Source: Piper betle
Lineage: Eukaryota; Streptophyta; Magnoliopsida; Piperales; Piperaceae
Assembly: GCA_033002965.1 (NCBI GenBank)
Contig: JAURVB010014462.1
Coordinates: 1 to 64,000, forward strand
Reading direction: 5' to 3'
Length of the DNA stretch: 64,000 bases
The translations under genes were made by a program, and so were the position numbers. Below the pieces are notes generated by a model, which made no database searches, had not been told where the DNA came from, and worked only from the letters and a program-made list of their open reading frames with translations. Positions 1 through 12,375 of this stretch are shown in pieces (position 1 is the stretch's first letter; each line of letters begins with the position of its first letter).

Positions 1-667
1 TTTCCTGCTTATTATGTTCAATTTGGTACCTTTTTTGTTACACATTGTTGAAATGATGCTTGCTAGAAGTTTTTCTGGAGTTATGAAAACTGAAAATTTG
101 ATTTGGTTGGTTTTTTTTCTTCATTTTATTAGTGTTTTTCATTAATATATTGCTTTGATTTGTCGTGAGCTGAATTTTGAGTAGGTGAGATGGTTTATAT
201 GATATAATTCTTGGACAAGAATGGAGTTAGTTCTATTAATTTGGAGATGCATTATTATCTGCTTTTGTTGAACAAGAAACCAGCCTCTACAAATCCGCAG
301 TGGTGATGATTGTTGAAGTAATGATAAGAGTAGAGAGTAGTGACAGTTCAGTCAATGTTCTTGTAGCATTTGACATATTTTGGTTTTCTTTTTGTCCTGT
401 TGCCTAGGAAGCATAAACTTGTGACGGATTTTCAGCAGAAATAAATACAATTCTTTTGCTGTATGTACGTTGGAAATTTTGTATTATCATAGTTTAAGTT
501 TTTCAGAAAAAGCAGTTAATTGTTTTCACATTTGTATTGGAAGAAAGTTATCACCTTCTAAGCGTGTTTGTGCTTTGAAGCCGGTGCTCTTATGTGCCAT
601 TTTTATTGGATTTGTGTGTGTTTTCTGTAAGATCATAGCCGATTCTTTATCATTTTTCTGTTATCAG
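1..667 (+). other. Upstream region or 5' leader/intron of the first gene
   Basis: No coding exon is supported here. All three frames carry stops around an acceptor-like site near 409. The stretch ends in a good 3' splice site (TTATCAG, 661-667), so at least its right part is probably an intron in the 5' leader of the gene that follows. The window edge may hide earlier exons. Confidence 0.5.
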
Positions 668-673
668 AATGAC

Positions 674-3600
674 ATGGATCAACATCGCAATTCTAGCAGT
701 AACGAAAAAACAAAAAAAGTTATCAATGGAAGCAGCCAGAACCCCTCATCATTTAAGTCAGAGGGTCATAGCAAACAACGTACGTTGAGAAGGTCTCTGA
801 GTCAACTGGACTTACGACGAGCAGCACATGATGGATATTCAGTGAGTATACTGGTCTTTTTAAATTAAGTTTATCTTTTTTTTCTTTTTTCTATTAAAAA
901 AGAAGGCTGAAAAAGAGGCTATACTTTAGGTAGACTTAAAAGATTCTAGTGTCATTGTATATTTTATTTATTTTTTGTTGCTATCATGGTGTGTGTCTCT
1001 TCTAGTCGTGAATTGACGTATCATCTTTTTCTCAGAGCTATTCATCTGCAGTTACTGATGATGAAGCCCTAGATGCTCGTAATGATAATGGAAATGAGAA
1101 GACTATACGTGCAGTTTATGCTCAGAAAAAGGTATAAGTTTGCTGCTTACAGTCTGTAGCATTTTTCATGATGCTCATAACTTCTGATTTATTTTTTCCT
1201 TTGCTCAGTCAGATCATCCAATTGGAGAAATAGTTGAAAATGGATTGCTCGAAGTGATGAGAAAAGAAGTTCAGCATGCTATTGAAGAAATAAGAACTGA
1301 GCTTGAACAAGTATGTTCTTCTGCAATGCTTACTTTCTTTTTGTTTTTTTGCTTACACCTTCAGAACTTACATTTTCATACCTTCTTAAACTGGTTATGA
1401 TACCTTCATCCTTCTTTGACCTTCAAAAAATTTTTTGAGGCCAGCATCATTTTTCTCCTTTTTTTTTGGAAGTAAATAGAAACACGTGACTGCCTGAGTG
1501 GGGGTAAGGCTTTGTTTGGATATAGCAAAATCTGAATCTGGTCTGAAGTTCCCGAAGCAGTTCCTTATCAGCTCTGATTTGAGAGTAAGCTAAAACTTAT
1601 TTACTATTTCTGATACAACTAAATCCGAGTCTGATCTGGTTTGGAATGATTTGAGATAATGTGAGGATAGGGCAGTGAAACATTTACAGAGGAGCATAAT
1701 GTAAGATAAAATGATCAGACTGTTCATACGTATGTGTAAATTAGTCATTATTCCAGTAAGGTCTATGAGCTTACTTAAAGTTCAAAGGACAAAAGGTGTT
1801 TGTCTGAAATAAGGATGAAGCTTTTATACCCGTTAAAACTTTTCTATGGACCATATACCAATAAGGTCTTTAAGCTTACATAAAGATCTTGGGCTTTGCT
1901 TTCCTTTTTGCGTAAATTTGTTTTTCCAGCTTGTAGCTCTGAATAATTGTGACCAGACTTCTATCTTTATTGGGGTGAGTGGGCAGGGGGTGTGTGGAGG
2001 GAGAAGAAGCAAGTTAAAATTATCATTGCAATATTTAAAGTTTATGTGATTTGCCATTTAAAGTATACTAAAAATGATAAACAAAGTTAACTAGATACAA
2101 AAGATTGACAAAAAAAACATTTTTTTATTTTACCTGATGCAGATGCAAGCAGGCAAGAAATTCATAGTCTTAATTTTTCAATGAACAATATGAATCTTAT
2201 TTTTATGTTCCTGAAGGTCATGGTGAAAAATATGCCAGTTCCAGCTGGTGGAGACTACTTGCCTCCAGATGGTGCAGAAGTTGTCCGAGCCATTGGAGAG
2301 ATTAGAAGAAGTTACACTAAAAAATTAGAGCAGGTATCTCTTAGAAGCATTTCATGTTAGTAACTCTTAGAATATCACTTAAGCAGGTTTTCTTCTTAGA
2401 TAAACAAGCAAGTTAATCATGCAGAGTGAGAAGCGTAAACGAGATCTGCTAGCTGAATTAGCAGTTGAGGAGCAACGTGGTCTTGAAATTTCTAGAATTG
2501 TGCGAGAATTGCTTCCTGATTCAGGACAAACAACTAAATTAGCCAAACAATCGCAGGTGAGAAAGGTAATATATCCCTGTTAAGTGACGGTGTTTTTGGG
2601 AAGTGAACTAGCTATTTATGAAAATGCGCTATTATTGACTTAATGATCAATACTTGAATAATTTTGATCTCAATTTAGTGAATACTTCTTTATAAAGTTT
2701 AGATGTCTGAAAACATCCTACAGTTTACTCATTAAATTTTTGGTTTTTAATGTTACTTTTTTATTATCTTTGTAAAATTGTCACTGTTTTTTTGAATAGA
2801 GGAACAATGACAAGAGCAGAATGTCAAGGCGGCTCACAGAAGAGGCTGAAAAGTATTTTGAAGATTTTTTATCCAATGTTGAGGATACAGATTTTTCATC
2901 AATAGATGGGGAAAGGAGTGATGCAAGTTCAACTTTGGCTGGAAGCTTAATGTTCAGGGAGCCCATCCCGTGCAATGGAAAAGGTGAAGTAAGTGACAGT
3001 TTAGAGAAAGGTGTTTCTCTGCCTGCTGAAATGGATGGAGTTGTTCTGCCATGGTTGCAGTGGGAAACTAGCAATTATGGTACTCCTCTACTGATTAAGA
3101 AAAACGCCTATAATTCTCTTCAGGTTAATAACTGTTGTCCCTTTGATTTTTGTGATTAATATTGATTATTAAATAGTATTTGTTCTCATTTGCTAATTAA
3201 TCTGAAAAATTTGGGCCATGAGCCTATGGTCATATCCTTTTCTAATTGTAGAATAATAATGTGAAGGGATTAACATACTATGTTAATCTGCTTGGAAAAT
3301 TATATTTTTCTTTTCCTTTGTTGCCTTTGCATCTTTCTTGAAATCAATTTTGATGAGCTTTTAATATTTAAAGTCGATGTGTCCTTTCCAATAGTTCTTT
3401 TTTTTTGAAAAAAATTCAGGTTGTACTTTTGATGAAAATTATTTAGTTATAGCATTTATCATCACGGTGATTCTGTCTTTTTGGTTTTGCCTGGTATTGT
3501 CACTTATTATGATTTGATTTGTGGCAGGATGTGAGCATGGCATCCAGTAGTTTTGCAAGCTCAAGCCCTAATTGCAATAGCAGCTGTTCTATTATTTCTG

Positions 3601-3782
3601 GTACGAACAGACACCCTGATACTGAGTCCTATCCGAAAAAAGGGCTTGCAGGTTTGAGTTCTTTTAACAAGGATGAATATCTGCAATTTGATACCAACGA
3701 AGATCTTCTTTTTGAGAGATTTAAGCAGAGACATAGAATAGAATCAGGTGGCCTTTTAATATGTGGCAGAACATTCTATTAA
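674..3782 (+). CDS. Conserved plant coiled-coil protein of unknown function (7 coding exons)
   Basis: Spliced model: 674-841, 1036-1131, 1209-1310, 2217-2333, 2425-2556, 2800-3123, 3528-3782. The total is 1194 nt, 397 residues, and every junction is GT-AG and keeps frame. The start is the ATG at 674 in a good context (GACATGG), just inside an exon that begins at 668; an upstream coding exon cannot be excluded. The N-terminal third is Ser/Asn/Lys-rich. Residues about 100-200 are charged and heptad-like (KEVQHAIEEIRTELEQ, then KLEQSEKRKRDLLAELAVEE), suggesting a coiled coil. The block SRRLTEEAEKYFEDFLSNVE followed by an acidic Ser-rich stretch looks like conserved uncharacterised plant proteins. 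The C-terminus is Ser-rich and ends GGLLICGRTFY. I see no signal peptide, membrane segment or catalytic motif. An alternative donor nine bases downstream (2566) would insert three residues after exon 5. The function is unknown. Confidence 0.8.
1311..2216 (+). other. Large intron of the first gene
   Basis: This intron runs from GTATGTTC to CTGAAG and is far longer than the others in the gene. It contains a TTTGTTTGG-type segment near 1508 that resembles the ends of plant MITEs, but I could not find a partner end or a target duplication. Short ORFs on both strands here are not supported as genes. Confidence 0.5.
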
Positions 3783-4342
3783 CTTCTGATTCCCACTCTA
3801 ACATGCCTAAGTGGTGTAGTTGCTGTCTTATAATGGATATCCATGTGGTAAATAATGAAAGTAATTAGTTGTTCCCTATCCTTGTCTACACTTTACCGCA
3901 TACATTCTATGTCATTAAATCTTTGCATTCACATAATCTAAAACCACGCAAACACGAAGTGACAAGTTTTATGCTGGTGCGAGTCTTCTTACAACCCTTG
4001 ACAGAGGAGATAATAAGATTAAACTTACTGTTGTCATTATGATATAAGTTTCCAAATTATTGACTAGAAATGAAGAGATTTTGTTGGATGAGAATTGTCT
4101 TCAATGGATATAAACAACTACCATTTTTGCACCATGCAATATGTTATGTTTGGTCAGCAATGGCCCCATTCATAGTTTTCCTTTTGTCAAGGCGCTCGTC
4201 AGTCTATACTTGCTTCAGACTATAGTTGTTCAATTGTGTTGTTTTTTTAAACAAAAATCAATTGCTCTTTAGGATTGGCAAATGGAAAGCTTAGAAGTTG
4301 AATTGCTACTTAGGTTTGTTTGAGAAATGGACGCTAAAGATT

Positions 4343-4696
4343 GGGGTTTGTTTGGTTGTCTTTAAATTACACAAAAGAAATGTAAATTTTGATGATAAAA
4401 AATTTTCTTTTATTTGGATGTTTTGAAATTTAGTTAATATATTTTTTAATTTCAGTCAAATTAAATCTATGTAAAAATTTTATAAAATAATATTTTTTTA
4501 TGAAAAGTAAAAGAAATTAAGAAAAATTTTGGGAGGTACATACAAATAGAAATTAATAATTTATTTTCATTTTAGTTTTTTATTATCCAAATATGTATAC
4601 ATTTTTTTAAAAAAATTTATGTTATTTAATTTTATTGTATTTCCATTTCTTAGGAATTTTTTTATTTACACTATTTTCAGACCAACCAAATGGACT
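4343..4696. mobile_element. MITE-like element
   Basis: The ends are imperfect inverted repeats: GTTTGTTTGGTTG on the left, and the complement of CAACCAAATGGAC on the right. The interior is short, AT-rich and non-coding. No clear target-site duplication was seen, so the superfamily is not assigned. Confidence 0.35.
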
Positions 4697-4900
4697 CTTA
4701 ATAGATTTTGTTAGAAATTTTAATAACTTTGCAGTCAATTTTTTTAAAACAAAAAATGCTTTCTCATTGGTATTTTGTGGACACATTCTTCTCCAAAGTC
4801 ATCAAAAGCGACGCATTCTGCTGTGGAAGTTGTGACATCTTTTTAATAGAGCCATCGTATTACGAAGACATGAGTTTAAGTCCCTTGGTTTATTTAGTTG

Positions 4901-5209
4901 GGCTTCATTTGGTTAACACGACAAAATAAAAATTATAAAATTTATAAATAGTAATTCATGTCATCGTTATGATCTTCGGCTAAAAAGTTTTTTATTTTTA
5001 TACCATTTGGTGATAAGATGCAAGTTAAATTTTCACCGAATAATTTCGCTTAGAAATATCATCACAATAACATTTCTTTAAAAAAATATAAGATAAAGGG
5101 TGAAATTTTGTTGGGAAGCTCGTATTTACATTATAATTAATTTTTTTAGAAATTATAACTAAAAATTTTCATACACATTACATCTTTTCCATCCGAATCA
5201 AACGGAGCC
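4901..5209. mobile_element. MITE-like element
   Basis: Imperfect terminal inverted repeats: GGCTTCATTTGG at the left end, and CCGAATCAAACGGAGCC at the right end, which reads GGCTCCGTTTG on the other strand. The interior is about 300 bases, AT-rich and non-coding, as expected for a MITE. Flanking duplications are not convincing. Confidence 0.4.
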
Positions 5210-6430
5210 TAGTCACGTTTGTTTTATAATCTCTAGAGACTTGGTATTTTTATAGTAATTTTGGTGATTTTGCATGCTCAAGCTATTTATTTATATGTTA
5301 CATGGTTTGAAAAAAACAACTTTTGCTTAGAAAGAAAAATGTAAAAAAATACAATAAAATCCGTAACTCAATAATAAGTGGAATAAAAAATCTGTTGGCC
5401 ATCTTAATTTAATCCGTACATAAGGATTCCTTCATGTGAAGGTCCGAAGAATCTCGAGGTTTTGGACCAGAAAGAGTCATATTGTACTATTTTGCATTTT
5501 TTGCTAGAGGCTGGGTTTATCACTCGAACCCATGTATCCTACATCCTGATACAATATTTATGGCATTTCTCTGTCAACGGCAAAGTGAAAAAATATAGGG
5601 AAATGGAGGCTTGGTTTTTTTTCAAAACTAGCCAAAATTTTAAACTTGTATTATATATAGTCATTTTTAAAACTTTTATATCAATCATAATCAAATCTCA
5701 TTATTTTTTTTAATGACAAAAATACTTATAAAAAATTCATTTTTATTCAAAATAACAATGATAATACATAGAAGTTATAATCTTTACTTATTTTATATGT
5801 TAAAATAAAATGATAGGTAATGATGAATAAATTTTAATATTATATTATTATTTAGTTATAGTTCAAAATGTAAAATTTTAGATTTTATTTGAAATTTAAT
5901 CAATCAAAACTCTAAAAAATAAAAATAAATTATAATATATATATGGGCGTTTTATATTTTAATATGAACTTATTAAATTTATTAGAAATTATTTTTTTAA
6001 AATAATATATTTTAAATTTGAAGAATTTTTTCTAAAAAAATATCATTCATCCTGTAAGAAAAAATATGTTTAAAATTTTTTAAAATTAAATTAAAGGTAT
6101 TTATTTCAATAAAATAAAAATTATTAATCAAGTATATTTAAAATATAAAAATTGACTATATGCTAAATAAAAATAGAAGGTTTGGCTATATATGAAATAA
6201 AAATACGAGATGTTGTTATATCTTATATAAGTTTAAATTTTTGGCTTTTTATAATATAAAATTTTAAAATATAATTATTTATAATATTTTCCCAAAAATA
6301 TAATCACACCATACAAGTTTAAAAAATATCGTAGACCAGTCGTCGGAGGTGTATTATGAGCCACATAAACCCAGGAGAATATCAAGGCCCAGCTGCTGCA
6401 CTCCAGATGGAAACTTGAGCACCATATCCC

Positions 6431-6437
6431 CTTATCC
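6431..6437 (+). promoter_or_regulatory. I-box-like site upstream of the Lhca3-like gene
   Basis: CTTATCC is the complement of a GATAAG-type I-box, a common element in light-regulated plant promoters. It lies about 190 bases upstream of the ATG. Such short motifs occur by chance, so this is suggestive only. Confidence 0.25.
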
Positions 6438-6628
6438 AAACGCTAACGCCAGATGGCTTCACCTTGTTGGCAGTTCTGATCCAACCACATCACTTCCATG
6501 GCCAAATCATTCCCTCGTAGATTTCCCCGTCCCCACCCGATGTTATACCTTTCATATTTCTCCCATTACCGTCCTTGGTTTTGTTCATTCCACCTCCTGC
6601 TGATTCATCTTTCCATTGGTCTGATTCC

Positions 6629-7816
6629 ATGGCTGCTGCTCAGGCTCTTCTCTCGGTTGCTTCAAGCAGCTCCTCCATGGAGGGTGCCAGGCAGTTGTTA
6701 CTAGGTGGGAGGCCTCTCCACCCAGCACCCTCCAAGGCCATTGGCTCACCCCGGAGATCCTCCTTTGTTGTCAAAGCTGCTTCCACTCCCCTGTCAAGGT
6801 TCATTTACTCCCTTACAAAACCATAAATTTTTTGATTGTACAATCTATCTAACTTGTCACATTTCTTTGTTAAATCATGAACACTTGTGGGTAGTACACA
6901 TAGGTGGTCGTTTGGAATGCCTGCATGTGTATATAACTGGCTTCTTCTGATTAAACTTCACTTGTTCAAAGTTTAATTTCTTGTTTCTTGTTAACTGCAG
7001 GCAGGAACCGACAGACAATTGTGGTTTGCATCCAAGCAGAGCTTGTCTTACTTAGATGGAACGTAAGTAGAGTAATCAAGCAAAGGTTATTTGAATTAGA
7101 ATTTAGATATTTGACAATATGTGTAACTTGTTTAACTTTAACAAGTTTATATATGTATATGTTGTAGCAAGGTTAAAGTGTAATTTCCTTGGTTGTGCAG
7201 ATTACCTGGCGACTATGGGTTCGACCCGTTGGGTCTGTCGGACCCGGAGGGTACAGGAGGCTTTATCGAGCCCAGGTGGCTAGCCTACGGCGAAGTCTTT
7301 AACGGACGGACTGCCATGGTGGGGGTGATCGGGTCCCTCGCGCCCGAGATCCTAGGAAAATTGGGCCTGGTTCCTCCGGAGACGGCCTTGCCGTGGTTTA
7401 AGACGGGGGTGATCCCGCCGGCAGGCACCTACGAGTACTGGGCCGACCCGTATACCCTCTTCGTGTTCGAATTGGCCCTGGTGGGTTTCGCCGAGCACCG
7501 CAGGTTCCAGGACTGGTACAACCCTGGGTCCATGGGTAAGCAGTACTTCTTGGGCCTGGAGAAGGGTCTCGGCGGGTCTGGAGACCCAGCGTACCCGGGA
7601 GGTCCCTTCTTCAACCCGCTAGGGTTGGGAAAGGACGAGAAGTCTATGTATGATATGAAGGTAAAAGAGGTGAAGAATGGGAGGTTGGCCATGTTGGCCA
7701 TATTGGGTTTCTTTGTGCAAGCACCTGTGACCGGAGTTGGTCCGTTCCAGAACCTGTTGGATCACTTATCAGACCCTTTCAACAACAATATCTTGACCAG
7801 CCTCAAATTCCACTAA
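6629..7816 (+). CDS. LHCA3: Photosystem I chlorophyll a/b-binding protein, Lhca3 type (frame problem at exon 1/2)
   Basis: Peripheral PSI antenna protein of the thylakoid membrane. Preferred model: 6629-6798, 7015-7062, 7201-7816 (834 nt, 277 residues). A Ser/Arg-rich transit peptide is followed by FVVKAASTP and the mature protein. [20 protein letters not shown], the helix 1 motif (EVFNGRTAM), the helix 2 EHRR and the helix 3 motif ([14 protein letters not shown]) are present, and the C-terminus ends in LKFH as in Lhca3. The expected acceptor at 6999-7000 would encode the family sequence before [11 protein letters not shown], but then exon 1 ends two bases into a codon and exon 2 is out of frame. 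Exon 1 appears one C short in the CCCC run at 6788-6791. The acceptor at 7013-7014 restores frame and loses about four residues. Substitutions such as NGRTAMVGV, where the family has NGRYAMLGA, indicate a divergent copy. Confidence 0.85.
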
Positions 7817-9450
7817 AAACCCATTTGAAGTATCGTTTGCCTCAGTGCAGTAATGGTTCTCTTTGTTCTCGGCTACTTCTGTTGTGAGGTGATGTGACGA
7901 TCTGTAATATTGTAAGATGTATTAATCTCCTGATTACTTGTAAACACTTGGGATTCTGTCATTTTGATTCCGGGCTCGTGAAATATTCTCTCATATATAC
8001 ATGCAATATTTCAAGGTATGCAGTTTTAAACGAATGAATTAATTTCTTTCCTATAAATTAATAAATCAACTAGCCAAATATCATTCATGCATCCTAATAA
8101 TTTTATTCTTCCTTTCTCATTTTTTCATTCACATTTTGCCATTGGAACACTTGCTATTCATCATTATGCAGTGCGTTAAGATTTCTATTAATTAACGAGT
8201 ACTGGTGTTCTGAAAAAGAACAAGGGAAGCTTATTCTTTTAGTTTAGAAATATAGTGAAGGTAAGGGTTTCAATGGGACTATTTGCGTATCCAATTCCGA
8301 TCTAGCTATTGCTCTTTCCGTTTGCAAACTCTCCATAGACTCACCAAATAATTCAGACTTGGCAGCTCAATTCAATGACTTGTGCCTTCGGACTGAACTT
8401 CACCTTCTTCCTTTTATAAGCAGTACCTGCAAGATTGTCATTTAAAAACGAATACATCGATCATCCAAGGTTTAATCACATTCTTAAATCAATGTTCTCA
8501 TCCGTAAAAGAGAAAGATTACTGTTTAAAAGAACATCTAACTTAGTCAAATTTTTTTCATTTTAATCACATACATAAATTCTAGATTAGGGTTTACATTT
8601 CCTACTAATATCGCATTAAACGATTCAAGACGTTCTTAAGCCAAGCTACAAATAGATAAGATGGAAGAATTATACAAATGATTTAAGCCATAATATTAAA
8701 AGAAACAATAATATTCACAATCGACATATAAAAACTTACTAAAAAAATATTTATGCATCTATTCAAATACATAATGATATTGAGCTCGTTTAATTTTTTA
8801 TTTCGTTATTGTCTAGAAAAGTATAATTTTTCTATATTGGTATATAATCACTAAAAGAAAACAAGGCATCAATAAAACGGGCCCGCCAAAATGAAACGAA
8901 AATTCAGTGAGTGATTCAAATGATAAACTTAGAGTTTTCGCGACTAACATTCGTCATTGATATCTTTTTTCATGAATTAAATTGTACTCCTTGTGATGAT
9001 CATTACTTATAACTTCAGTTCCAGGACTCTTAGAAGGTGAGCTCCTCGTTGCCGGAATAGCCCTCATCTGTTCAAGCTCTTTTCGGCTGCGAGGAGAATG
9101 TGTTTGACAGATATCCGAACTTCTTGGGTGATGATATAGTTGACATTTTGGCTGCGTTTTCCGTCTTCACAGCGATGCTCAGATTATTGTTGGTGAGGAT
9201 TCAAAGCGTTGATGCAACTGATAGAGAGGGCAGTACCAATGGGGCACACTTTGACGGGAGACATAATTTTCTATATAGCTTCTTCTGATCCTGCAAAAAT
9301 GACATGCAATGCATGCCTCTGATTTAGAGGTCAAGTATGCGATGCAGGGCATCCAGTAATGTATTTAGTATTTATTATTTTAGAGTTTTATCTATTTTAT
9401 TATTTTATTTTTAGAGTATGTTAAGAATATTCTTATTACGATTTTATTAG
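7817..9450. other. Intergenic spacer downstream of the Lhca3-like gene
   Basis: This is the 3' flank of the antenna gene followed by AT-rich spacer. An open frame at 9100-9288 is unrecognised and has no splice or homology support. I see no RNA gene or clear transposon. Confidence 0.5.
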
Positions 9451-11846
9451 TAGAGGGGCAATAGAGGGGTGGCGCTGCAAAACAGGGGAGAAGGAAATTG
9501 GTTTGGGTAGTTTTGTAATAAAAACTTGACTTACTTTCGACTCGAGTCAATATTAAAAAATACATCCCAAAAAATATAAAACAAATATAATAAAATGTTG
9601 TAAATTAAAATAATTGAGTTCTAAGTCAAATAATATGCTTTAAACCTAATAACTCACCCAGAACTAATAAATATCGCATCCTAACCCTATTGTGCCTAGC
9701 TAGGCCATGAATGAATTATTTTATTAATGAGGATTAGTTGGCCTATGTTTTAGAGTAGGTGTATGAGATCCAAAAACTAAATAAATATCACGTACAACTA
9801 TAATGATAAATAAAACTGGAATAAGTAGGATTTAAAGGTGTACATGACTTTTGCCCTATTTAGGCCAGGATATATGTTGGCAAGTAATTGTGCATATCAA
9901 TTATTTGACAAAATTGTAGAATGATTTTTTGATGTTTCATTGTATCTGGTATGACTTGGTAATGAACAATTGACATATTTCCTTTTCCTGTATTAGGTCG
10001 CAATCAAGACAGTAGCAATAGATATGGTGACGTGAAACCTACTGGTAGTTCCATGGAAGATAATGAAGATCAGATACACGATTTCTGATTGACTCAACAT
10101 GGAATGCGGATTAAAGAAGAAGATTGTGAGGAGATTGAAGAATTTGATAAGAGAAGTGAAGATTTTGACAAAATAGAAGATGAAGGTGAAGCCGAAAAAA
10201 TATTTGAATGCTTTGAAAATATGACACCTTGTTTGGGCATCAAATTCTCGTCAGAAAAAGATGCAAATGAGTTTTACAACCAGTATGTAAAAAGACAAGG
10301 GTTTAACATCTGAAAGGGTGAGTTTTATTGATTAAGAAAGACAAACTGTATCACATTTCAAAAATTTGTCTGTTTGAAATAAGGTAAAATAGATATGAAT
10401 GACAAGAGGAAGATGGGGAGAGAAGTTAAAAGACGTAGAGAGACTAGAAAGTATATATGAGAATACATCTAAGCAAGTGTGGGGTGTGGAAAGTAGAAGA
10501 TTTTTTAGACATTCATAGTCATAACTCCTTAACTCTAATAAAAGTCACAAAGCTTTGGTCTTATAGTCGTCTGAATGAATCCTACAAGAATATGATTGAT
10601 TCACTGCTTCAAACAGGAATGAGACCATCAGCCATCTCTAAAGTTTTGAATGCAACTTCCAATAACGTGAACATAGACAGAGTGACGTGCCAATTAACAT
10701 CAGCCATCTGAAAAACACCCATAAGAATGATGTTGGGCGGAAATGCTTAATATCATCAAGTTCTTTTAAGAGAAAAATATGAAAGGCAATGCCTTCTTCG
10801 AAATTGAATAAGATGAAAATGGAATGACCCAAATTTTTTCAGGCTGATCACTTCCATCACTACATGAAGTCAAATATAACCGAACCACATCAAAATTCAC
10901 ATAATTACATCGCAACTACCACGTAAATAACATGGATCGACCCAAAAGTCAAGGCTGAACTCAAACAACATGCACCAAATGAATCAGATCTATCAAATCA
11001 AGATCAACAACAAAGCCATACAAGAGTTCAAAGAAAAAAAAAGTAAAAAAGCCTACAACATATATAGATCAATGAGAAGAAGATGAATCTTGGCAAAGCA
11101 GGTGGCGAAGATGCCGGCGAAAGAAATGTTGGAGGTCGATTGACTCCCAAACATCATTGCCGGATGAGGTCGGTGGAGCCACAATCGACGATGCCGGTGG
11201 GGAGGGAAGATGCAGACTGTGGTGAGGCGGCAGGGCGGCGGGCCACGGTTGCGGCTCGAAACCTGGACGCCGCCCATCTTTGCCGACAACCCAACCGAGA
11301 GTTGGTCAAGAAGGTGGAGGTCTACACAATGGCGGAGATGGCTGGTGGTGGTGCAGGTGATGGCGGTGGCGAGGTTGCCAGCGGTGGTGGCGCAGCAAAA
11401 ACATAGTCAGCTATTGGTGGGGGAAAAAATAGGGTTGGCGAAGAAAAATGAAATGATGGTAATTTTGTAATAAAAACTTTACTCGCTCCCGACTCAAGTT
11501 AATATTACGAAATATATCCTGGAAAAAATGATGGCAACTTTGTAATAGAAACTTGACTCGCTCCCGACTTGAGTCAATGGTATGAAATACATCCCAAAAA
11601 AATAGGGTTAGGATGCGTTAATTATTAGTTTTAGGTGGGTTATTTGGTTTAGAGTATATTATTTGATTTAGAACTCGATTATTTTATTTTATAATATTTT
11701 ACTATATTTTTTTAATATTTTTTGGGATGTATTTCATAATATTAACTTGAGTTAGGAGTGAGTCAAATTTTTATTATGAAACTACCACCGCACCTAAACC
11801 CATTTCCTTCTCTCCTATTTTGCCGCGCCACCCCTCTATTGATCCC
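9451..11846. mobile_element. Candidate Mutator-like element with FAR1-type remnant between long inverted repeats
   Basis: The left arm (about 9451-9698, starting CAATAGAGGGGTGGCGC) and the right arm (about 11605-11846, ending GCGCCACCCCTCTATTG) are inverted copies of about 240 bases. Between them lie a FAR1-like coding remnant and a GC-rich block (11090-11400). FAR1/FRS proteins derive from Mutator-like transposases, and these elements often have long terminal inverted repeats, so the combination is coherent. Against this, no 9-bp target duplication is visible and the arm sequence belongs to a module also found in other elements of this window. Two independent copies in opposite orientation would look the same. 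Confidence 0.4.
9996..10840 (+). pseudogene. FAR1-related / MULE-derived protein remnant
   Basis: Translation of 10089-10313 gives an acidic stretch and then GIKFSSEKDANEFYNQYVKR, matching the start of the FAR1 DNA-binding domain (usually G-F-S-E-A-FY-YA-R-GF). Further along, 10480-10700 reads CGVWKVEDFLDIHSHNSL and then a block like the family segment with MRPSAISKVLNATSNN. Stops and frame changes separate the pieces (about 10087, 10311 and 10709), and the MULE transposase domain is absent. The family includes far-red light response regulators and the transposases they came from. This copy is a decayed N-terminal fragment. Confidence 0.65.
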
Positions 11847-12375
11847 CCCCCTCCCTCTCTTGAAAAAATCGGCAAATTCTAAGTGGAATCAGCTAATTTA
11901 AATCGTCTCAGTGCGAAATCGAGTTAAAATGTAGGTGAATTGGTCGGGCAAAAAATCAGACCAAGAATTGGCCGATTCAAGCCAATTCACACCCCGAGTT
12001 GACATGGCAAGAATCGGCCGATTCAGGTGGGCGTCAGCAGGCGGTGGGGTACGAGGCAGCGGAGGAGATCGGCCAGCCGGGTGGGTGGGGGGAGACAGGT
12101 GGGATGGTGGGGCAATGGCAGGTTGGGGTGAAAGGGGGAAACAGGGAGGGGGACAAAGCGGTGGCGGGGTGAGGCTGGGCAGGGGGCGCCGGGGCGGGCA
12201 ACACATGGGGGAAGGGGGGGGTGGAAGACGGGTTGGATGGGATGGGCTCGGCGGGGCAGCGGCTGGCGGCAGGGACAGGGTGAGGCTGGGCATGGGGGAG
12301 ACATGGCGGGGAACGGGGCGCGGGGGTGTTGGTGGGGTGAGGGGCAGGGGGGGGGGGCTGTGGGCGGGGGATGGG

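Larger units (their letters stand above)
3783..6628. other. AT-rich intergenic spacer
   Basis: The spacer separates the first gene from the Lhca3-like gene. It is strongly AT-rich, especially 5700-6340, and has no supported exon. Two MITE-like insertions are listed separately. The last 250 bases are less AT-rich and form the promoter and leader of the Lhca3-like gene. Confidence 0.6.

Noticed and set aside
470..667. In-frame upstream extension of the first gene (MEILYYHSLSF...)
   Set aside because: A strong 3' splice site at 661-667 and the good ATG context at 674 indicate this extension is intron.
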